9,120 nt of DNA, taken from the NCBI GenBank assembly GCA_028866975.1, contig JAGWHG010000023.1:1-9120 (forward strand). The letters run 5' to 3'. The notes beneath the pieces are model-generated. The model worked only from the letters and a program-made list of their open reading frames with translations. It did no database searches and was not told where the DNA came from. Origin of the DNA: Microcaldota archaeon. GTDB lineage: Archaea > Micrarchaeota > Micrarchaeia > Micrarchaeales > CABMGC01. Made by a program: the position numbers and the translations under genes. Below are positions 1 to 4,616 of the stretch, piece after piece (the stretch's first letter is position 1; every line of letters starts with the position of its first letter).

Positions 1-136
1 CGTGGACGATCAGGATTTCGTTGGCGGCGCCGAACTCGACGAGGCGCTCGAAGAAGCCCTCGGGCACGACTGCGCCGGTCGGGTTGTTCGGGTAGTTGAC
101 GAAGAGGATGCGTGCGCGGCGACGGGTCTCGGCGTC
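1..136 (-). CDS. Partial PLP-dependent class I/II aminotransferase fragment joined in frame to EF-2
   Basis: About 45 codons, open at the window edge, read as an internal piece of a fold-type I aminotransferase. The segment contains RRARILFVNYPNNPTGAV, then an FFERLVEF helix and ILIVH; base 1 is G, so the next residue could be the Asp of the usual HD(x)AY motif. The Asn of NPTG is the family residue that contacts the PLP ring. The wording most resembles LL-diaminopimelate/alanine-type aminotransferases, but subfamily and substrate cannot be fixed from 45 residues. Neither a start nor the catalytic Lys region is present. About 41 of 45 codons end in G or C, and the Arg codons are all CGN, whereas the adjoining EF-2 freely uses ATA and AGG. 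The piece shares the EF-2 reading frame with no stop between them. It most likely comes from a different locus or organism through misassembly; a real fusion is much less likely. Confidence 0.8.
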
Positions 137-148
137 GATCGCGTCGCA
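134..148. other. Chimeric junction between EF-2 and aminotransferase sequence
   Basis: Upstream of this point the minus-strand protein follows EF-2 domain IV (SPNRHSKFYITVVPLKQTV, then about CDAI). Downstream it follows an aminotransferase (DAETRRRARILF onward). The residues DAI at the switch fit both families: EF-2 has an AI at this place, and aminotransferases often carry a DAI before the RAR/RAK segment. A short GC-rich shared word, roughly gcgacgcgatcgacg on the minus strand, could therefore have bridged two unrelated sequences. The exact breakpoint cannot be resolved beyond a few codons. The foreign tail is close to one short-read length. Confidence 0.65.
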
Positions 149-1642
149 TACTGTCTGCTTCAGCGGCACGACCGTTATGTAGAACTTGGAGTGCCTGTTC
201 GGCGACTTGCCCTCTATCGGGCCGGCCCCGTTCTCGATCGTCTCGTGGTATACCACTATAGGCTCGCTGGTTGTTATCGTTATGCCGAACTCGTCCCTGA
301 GCTTTGTCTCTATGACCTCAAGGTGCAGCTCTCCCATTCCGCTGACAAGGTGCTCTCCTGTCTCCTGGTTGATCTCTGCAACTATCGTCTGGTCTCCCTT
401 TGTGAGGTCGCGAAGCGCCTGAATTAGCTTCATCGTATCCCTTGGGTCCTTGGCCTCCACCGCCTTTGTGACGACAGGCTTTGAGTAGTGGACTATCTGT
501 TCGAACGGCTCGATGTCACCTTCGCTTGCGGTGTCCCCAATTGCTAGGTTCTTAAGGCCGATGAGCGCTGCGATGTTGCCTGCAGGTATCTGATCCACAA
601 GGACCCTCTCAGGACCCATGTAGATTCCTACTTGCGAAACTTTTTGGGTGCCATCTTGTCCTGATATGTGGAGCTCGACGCCCTTCTTTACTACCCCTGA
701 GAACACTCTTCCGATTGCCACTTCTCCGCTGTGCGGGTCTGCTTGGATTCCGAATATTACCAGATTTGCCTTTGCACTCTGGTCTACGCTCGTCATCGCC
801 TTTCCGTCGTCGTTGTTGATGTCGCCGTGCCAGAGGTATGGTATTCTGTATGCCTGCGCCTGCCTTGGGTTCGGCAGGTGCTCAATTATCATAGTAAGCG
901 TTGCCTCGTCGATAGGCGCTACTTCTTGGAGCTTCTCTAGGTTTTCTGCGGCAGTGAGCGCGAAGATGTCCTTGAACGTTATCTTGTGGGCTTCCATTAT
1001 CCTCTTAGATATCGCCCACTTCCTAGCCGCGCTGCCGATGCACACGCTTCCGTCGTCGACGCTGACCTTCCACTTGCCTCTGAACTCCTCAGGACAGTAA
1101 GAATCGATTAGCTTGTTGACGCTTGCGATCAGTTCGAGTAGCCTTTGGAAGGTCTGTTCTGGAGTGAGCCTGAGTTCGGTTAGGAGCCTATCGACCTTGT
1201 TTATGAAAAGAACCGGCTTTGCCTTCTCCTTGAGCGCCTGCCTGACGACAGTCTCGGTCTGCGGCATGATTCCCTCCACCGGGTCGACGACCAGAATGAC
1301 TCCGTCGACTGCCCTCATCGACCTTGTGACGTGCCCTCCGAAGTCGACGTGCCCTGGCGTGTCGATGAGATTGATTATGAAATCCTTCTCCTTGTACTGG
1401 AAAGCAAGCGAGATGTTTGCCGACTTGATCGTCATCTTCCTGTCCTTTTCAATTGCTTCATAGTTTGTATAGAGCGCCTCTCCTGCAACAGCCCTAGATA
1501 TGATTCCTGCCTTTGCGAGCAAAGAGTCGGTGAGCGTAGTTTTGCCGTGGTGGACGTGTGCGACGATCGCGACGTTCCTAATGCGGTCTATGTCGCTCAT
1601 TATCTTCGCGGCCTCTTCAGCGGCGAATTCACGTCGTACCAT
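137..1642 (-). CDS. fusA: Translation elongation factor 2 (aEF-2), C-terminally interrupted
   Basis: EF-2 is the GTPase that translocates tRNA and mRNA on the ribosome in the cytosol. About 502 residues are visible. The P-loop is at 28-35 (AHVHHGKT), switch I at about 65-74 (EKDRKMTIKS), G3 DTPGH at 94-98 with the catalytic His98, and G4 NKVD at 148-151. A GSAxxW segment, domain II, domain III and the opening of domain IV (EGKSPNRHSKFYI) follow. Archaeal EF-2 is about 730 residues, so the last 230 or so, including the diphthamide-bearing loop and domain V, are missing and replaced by aminotransferase sequence. The ATG lies 4 nt after the rps7 stop, with a GGTAAT purine-rich site just upstream, and the N-terminus length fits the family. 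Two motif residues are unusual: His31 for the P-loop Asp and Lys69 for the switch-I Gly of RGITI. Identity is certain; the intactness of the real gene cannot be judged here. Confidence 0.95.
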
Positions 1643-1646
1643 GCTA

Positions 1647-2336
1647 TTACCTTGCGCTCCTTGCCATCCTTTCCAGCTCCGTTCGCTTCTTTATGGCGTA
1701 GCTGTTAGGGTCGCTGCTCGCCGCGAGCATCACCTCGTTTGCGAGTGCGTCAGAAAGAGTCCTCCTGTTCTTGAATGCGCCGATCACTGTCGAGAGCGCC
1801 AGATTGTTTATCGCAACATTTAGCCTTCTAAGCGAGCTGATATCGACTGCAACGTTGTAGGCGATTCCTCCGTATCGGACCCTTGTGGTGTCCTCGATCG
1901 GGGCTGCACGCTCAAGCGCATTCACGAAAACCTGGATCGGGTTCTTGTTCGTCTGTTTTGCAATCTTGTCGAATGCATCCTCGACCACGCCCATGACCTT
2001 GAGCTTCTTTCCCTGCAGCTGTCCCTCGGTTCGAATCACGTGGCCCCCTACCTTGTGCCCGGTTCCGCCCCTCATCAGCTTGTTTATCAGTCTCTCGACA
2101 ATGTTCACCGTGTCGCTCTTCTTCCTGCCGTACGAATTAGGATTGACCTTTGGTGTGAGGACTATGTAGTTTGCAAGGCTCTGGTCGTTTACGATTACAT
2201 CCCTATATGAGTACTTGCCGAAGAGCAGCTGCTCGTCGCCGGTAGGCTCTGCCTTTGCCTTCCTTGTTGGAACCTTCGTCGGCTTTGCTACCTTCTTGTC
2301 TTCCTCGATATTTTCCTGCACAGCTTCCTCAGCCAT
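1647..2336 (-). CDS. rps7: 30S ribosomal protein uS7
   Basis: Small-subunit head protein that binds the 3' major domain of 16S rRNA and lines the E-site and mRNA exit. The 229 residues show the family core: FGKYSYRDVIV near 39-49, VNIVERLINKLM at 77-88, NPIQVFVNALERAAP at 132-146, TRVRYGGIAY at 151-160, and the terminal ERMARSAR. The first 35 or so residues are a charged, Ala/Lys/Glu/Pro-rich tail that is probably disordered; such tails vary in archaeal uS7. The ATG is 5 nt after the rps12 stop, with GATGAT just upstream as a plausible ribosome binding site overlapping that stop. The stop is 4 nt before the EF-2 start, so the gene is almost certainly cotranscribed with its neighbours. Confidence 0.97.
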   Translation of the reverse strand: MAEEAVQENIEEDKKVAKPTKVPTRKAKAEPTGDEQLLFGKYSYRDVIVNDQSLANYIVLTPKVNPNSYGRKKSDTVNIVERLINKLMRGGTGHKVGGHVIRTEGQLQGKKLKVMGVVEDAFDKIAKQTNKNPIQVFVNALERAAPIEDTTRVRYGGIAYNVAVDISSLRRLNVAINNLALSTVIGAFKNRRTLSDALANEVMLAASSDPNSYAIKKRTELERMARSAR

Positions 2337-2341
2337 TCAAA

Positions 2342-2770
2342 TCATCTCTTAGGCTTCTCCTTCTTGCCCTTAATTATCTGATACACGTCAACGCCGTTTA
2401 TCGCAACAACCCGATACTTCATTCCAGGTATGCATCCCATCTGGCCTCTTTGCGATCCGCCGAGCCCCTGTATGGTCACCTCGTCGTGCTCGTCGATGAA
2501 GTTGATCGTTCCGTCGCCAGGCACGAACGCGCCCACGACCTTTGCGTTCTTAATAAGCTGCACCCTAACGCACTTGAGCTGCCCTGAGTGCGGCTGCTTT
2601 TGTCCGACTGCGAACTTCTGAAGGACTATCGCCTTTGCCCTCGGAACGGTTCCGACCGCATCGAACTTTTGCTTGTTTTTGAAGAATCTCCTCTTCCACC
2701 ACTTCTTGAGCATGCGCTGGTGCTTTCTCTTCCTTATCAACTCCTTAGCTGCAAATTCTCCTCGTGGCAT
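2342..2770 (-). CDS. rps12: 30S ribosomal protein uS12
   Basis: Decoding-centre protein that monitors codon-anticodon pairing and influences fidelity. The 142 residues match archaeal uS12, which is about 140-147 long: basic N-terminus, KCVRVQLIKN at 66-75, PGDGTINFIDEHDEV at 84-98, and the KGKKEKPKR tail. Two conserved loops are altered. The PNSA loop reads PHSG (60-63), confirmed codon by codon at 2593-2582. The second loop, GDIPG in most archaea, reads GCIPG with Cys113 in place of the Asp that bacteria beta-methylthiolate (E. coli D89 region). The ATG is 4 nt after the rpl30e stop, so translation is probably coupled. The usual archaeal order has nusA between these two genes; it is absent here. 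The identification is secure, and the loop changes are directly visible in the sequence. Confidence 0.97.
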   Translation of the reverse strand: MPRGEFAAKELIRKRKHQRMLKKWWKRRFFKNKQKFDAVGTVPRAKAIVLQKFAVGQKQPHSGQLKCVRVQLIKNAKVVGAFVPGDGTINFIDEHDEVTIQGLGGSQRGQMGCIPGMKYRVVAINGVDVYQIIKGKKEKPKR

Positions 2771-2774
2771 AAAT

Positions 2775-3077
2775 TCACTGGTATTCTTCTTTTAGTATGT
2801 TCGAGTTGCCCGGCTCTAGTATGGCAACTGCATTGACTGGATACGGCCTTCCGCAGACTGTTCCGAGCTGCAGAGAGCTATCCTTGTATTTGAGCATCTT
2901 GACGCTTGCGACATTGCAAGTGTGCACCAAATCGTCGACAACCTGCTTCTTTCCTTTCTCTGCTATGACGACTAGCTTTGCCTTGTCCTCGCTGATTGCC
3001 TTCGACACCTCGTTTGCGCCGAGCGCAACCTTTCCAGTGTCAACTGCGAGCCTGATGTCGTTTCCTAAGTCAGCCAT
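2775..3077 (-). CDS. rpl30e: 50S ribosomal protein eL30 (L30e)
   Basis: A 100-residue protein of the L7Ae/L30e/S12e/Gadd45 RNA-binding fold, part of the large ribosomal subunit. Visible signatures are DIRLAVDTGKVALGANEV at 7-24, AKLVVIAEKGKK at 33-44, and LGTVCGRPYPVNAVAILEPG at 71-90, which matches the typical GSACGRPFPVSALAVIDPG block of archaeal L30e. Length is normal. It is the first gene of the compact rpl30e-rps12-rps7-EF-2 operon. In many archaea it follows the RNA polymerase large-subunit genes, but here a small membrane-protein gene and a 100-bp intergenic region lie upstream, so it probably has its own promoter. The start is the only ATG close to the conserved N-terminus. Confidence 0.96.
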   Translation of the reverse strand: MADLGNDIRLAVDTGKVALGANEVSKAISEDKAKLVVIAEKGKKQVVDDLVHTCNVASVKMLKYKDSSLQLGTVCGRPYPVNAVAILEPGNSNILKEEYQ

Positions 3078-3088
3078 AAATAAACCTT

Positions 3089-3108
3089 AAAAAGATGCAG
3101 AAAGCATC
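3089..3108 (-). other. Small hairpin followed by a T run in the rpl30e leader
   Basis: On the minus strand GATGC-TTTCT-GCATC forms a perfect 5-bp stem with a 5-nt loop (3108-3094) and is followed at once by five T residues (3093-3089). It lies between the predicted transcription start and the rpl30e ATG. It could terminate readthrough from the upstream gene, act as a leader element, or be chance; a 5-bp stem is weak. Confidence 0.3.
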
Positions 3109-3158
3109 CGACGGCAAACCCTCTGAAGGATTTGTTTAATATTATTCTCGTCTAAAGG

Positions 3159-3166
3159 TATTTAAA
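3159..3166 (-). promoter_or_regulatory. TATA box of the rpl30e ribosomal operon
   Basis: The minus strand reads GCTTTAAATACC here, a good archaeal TATA element, with a purine-containing GTAAG stretch just upstream where a BRE would sit. Transcription would start about 25 nt downstream, near 3134-3138, leaving a leader of roughly 60 nt before the rpl30e ATG. The box lies just past the stop codon of the upstream membrane-protein gene. A weaker AT-rich stretch (AATAATATTAAA) lies at about 3136-3147. Confidence 0.6.
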
Positions 3167-3177
3167 GCTTACACGTT

Positions 3178-3516
3178 TTATGAAGAGGCGTGTTGCGCTT
3201 CTTTTTTCTTTGCAGTCCTGTATTGTTTCAAAGCGTATGCTACGCCTACAATTCCTAGGAGCCCCGTATAGAAAGATACCATAAAGGTCTCCAAGACGCA
3301 GAAAACTCCGCAAACCATCACCCAACGTTCCTTGGCCGGATCGCTTGACCTGAAATAGATGCCAACTGTAATGGCGATAATTATTCCGATTGCTGCTCCA
3401 CCTGCACCTAACGCTTGTGGGAACCCGCTACTCGAAAGAATAAAGAGCGCGCTAATTATGGTGGAAAGTATGCCGCCTATTAACGCAACAATCATGCCAA
3501 TTCCAGCTTTATCCAT
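3178..3516 (-). CDS. Small integral membrane protein of unknown function
   Basis: I do not recognise this 112-residue protein. It has hydrophobic segments at about 6-28, 36-55 and 65-97, the last long enough to be one long or two short helices, and ends in a basic tail (KQYRTAKKKEAQ). The segments are rich in Gly, Ala and Ile (for example GAGGAAIGIIIAITVGIY), typical of tightly packed helices. A short polar loop, RSSDPAKERW, separates the second and third segments. No catalytic motif or signal peptidase site is seen. The ATG is supported by a strong Shine-Dalgarno sequence 3 nt upstream. It sits between the signal peptidase and the ribosomal operon on the same strand, separated from them by 56 bp and about 100 bp, so it may be a single-gene unit or the last gene of the SMC group. 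Confidence 0.75.
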   Translation of the reverse strand: MDKAGIGMIVALIGGILSTIISALFILSSSGFPQALGAGGAAIGIIIAITVGIYFRSSDPAKERWVMVCGVFCVLETFMVSFYTGLLGIVGVAYALKQYRTAKKKEAQHASS

Positions 3517-3519
3517 AAA

Positions 3520-3528
3520 ATCACTTCC
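3520..3528 (-). promoter_or_regulatory. Shine-Dalgarno site for the small membrane-protein gene
   Basis: The minus strand reads GGAAGTGAT-TTT-ATG, one mismatch from the archaeal consensus GGAGGTGAT. It fixes the start codon at 3516. It is the clearest ribosome binding site I saw in the window. Confidence 0.75.
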
Positions 3529-3534
3529 TTATGT

Positions 3535-3546
3535 AGATATTTATCT
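3535..3546 (-). promoter_or_regulatory. Possible TATA box or operator-like palindrome
   Basis: The minus strand reads AGATAAATATCT, a perfect inverted repeat (AGATA-AA-TATCT) that contains an archaeal TATA-like core. It lies only about 25 nt before the ATG, which would predict a leaderless transcript, yet a strong Shine-Dalgarno site lies between them. The assignment as a promoter is therefore uncertain. Confidence 0.3.
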
Positions 3547-3572
3547 GTTTGTTTGAAACGCTGCTTAAACAC

Positions 3573-4616
3573 TCAGTGCTGAGTTATGACCTGGTTGCAC
3601 CCCGGGGTGGTGCCGATCTGGCCGCTTATTATCAGCTTGAAGTATCCCACGAGAGGCACGTCGTAGAGCACAGAGCCTATGACGTCGCCCTGCCTTGCCG
3701 GGTAGTTGCCGAACTGCATGTCAAGGCCCGGGTTGTTATCGCCCTTTGTGAGGGTGTAATAGGTGCCGTTGGCGTTTAGTACGGCTACAAGCCTATGTAT
3801 TATAGCGCCGCTGAAAGTGTCGTTGGAGTTGGTCTGGTAGACTATTATCGGGTTTGAGTAGTTTTCGTTTATCGTTGTATTGGCGATGCTTATCTGCGAG
3901 GTGTCTATTATCCGATAGGTCTGGGGCCCGTATTGCGAGCTTATCTGCACCCTTCCCATCGTGTAATTGTACTTGACTATGTTATTTTGGGGGTTTGCCC
4001 CGATGTAGCACTTGCTGAGCTCTTGCTGCTGGCCTTGGAATTGAAGCCTTGCGATGCATTGCGTGTCGTAGAGCGCAATCGAATAGGTGTAGTTATTGCC
4101 TGCGGGCAATATGTTGGTTATCTTAGACCTGTTGCCATTTAGGAAAGCGTAGTATGCCAAGAACTCATTTTGCGCGCCGCTTTGCATCGATGCGAGGTCC
4201 TGCGCGCTGATTTTTACAACGGGTACGTGATTCGTCGCGGCAAACTGCGAGAGATTTGAGATTCCGTGCAGCACTACCATGTCGCCTTTCTGCAAAACTG
4301 GCAGCATGCTGCAGCTGGCGACCGCATTTATCGGCGATGTTGTCTGGAGAACGATCACAAGGATTATCCAAAAGCCCACTGCTGCGCCGATCGCCATTGC
4401 TATGTCCTTTATGCCCTCCTTCTTGCCCTTCTCGCTTATCTCCTCCTTTGCCTCCTTTGCGATCAAGACGATTATTATCACTACGACGACAAATGCCGCG
4501 GCTCCGATGATCGGGTTGTTCTGAAGCGAGTACCCTATTATCAGAACGATCAGCAGTATGTAGAGGGGCCACATGGGCAACTGCTTTTTTGGCTTTGTGC
4601 GCTGCTTTTTGGGCAA
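3573..4616 (-). CDS. Signal peptidase I, S26B (Sec11-like) family, with large extracytoplasmic insert
   Basis: Membrane protease that removes signal peptides from exported proteins. The 347 residues begin with a Lys-rich tail, then hydrophobic segments at about 15-30, 35-53 and 72-91. The catalytic box SCSMLPVLQKGDMVVL starts at 101, with nucleophile Ser103. The general base is His274 in IIHRLVAV, as in archaeal and ER-type enzymes, which use His where bacteria use Lys. TKGDNNPGLD at 290-299 supplies the conserved acidic residues. Ser and His are about 170 residues apart, far more than in Sec11-type enzymes. The insert holds Cys187 and Cys203 and several N-x-S/T sequons (for example at 162, 175, 217, 246, 252, 265 and 283); Cys102 and Cys340 lie outside it. 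The start is TTG directly after the SMC stop TGA, with GGTG upstream; ATG at residue 15 is an alternative but would lose the basic N-tail. Family assignment is firm, substrate range unknown. Confidence 0.88.
   Translation of the reverse strand: MPKKQRTKPKKQLPMWPLYILLIVLIIGYSLQNNPIIGAAAFVVVVIIIVLIAKEAKEEISEKGKKEGIKDIAMAIGAAVGFWIILVIVLQTTSPINAVASCSMLPVLQKGDMVVLHGISNLSQFAATNHVPVVKISAQDLASMQSGAQNEFLAYYAFLNGNRSKITNILPAGNNYTYSIALYDTQCIARLQFQGQQQELSKCYIGANPQNNIVKYNYTMGRVQISSQYGPQTYRIIDTSQISIANTTINENYSNPIIVYQTNSNDTFSGAIIHRLVAVLNANGTYYTLTKGDNNPGLDMQFGNYPARQGDVIGSVLYDVPLVGYFKLIISGQIGTTPGCNQVITQH

Noticed and set aside
2..427. Plus-strand open frame of 141 codons at the left edge
   Set aside because: Antisense of EF-2 and the aminotransferase fragment, both of which are recognisable on the minus strand; the translation shows no family motif.
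137..1642. Bacterial EF-G instead of archaeal EF-2
   Set aside because: The NKVDRL, GSAxxW and EGKSPNRH segments and the rps12-rps7 archaeal context match EF-2; the neighbouring uS12, uS7 and L30e are archaeal types.
3571..3584. Inverted repeat actcag-tg-ctgagt over the signal peptidase stop codon as a terminator
   Set aside because: The stem is short (5-6 bp), overlaps coding sequence and has no proper T run after it; chance cannot be excluded.
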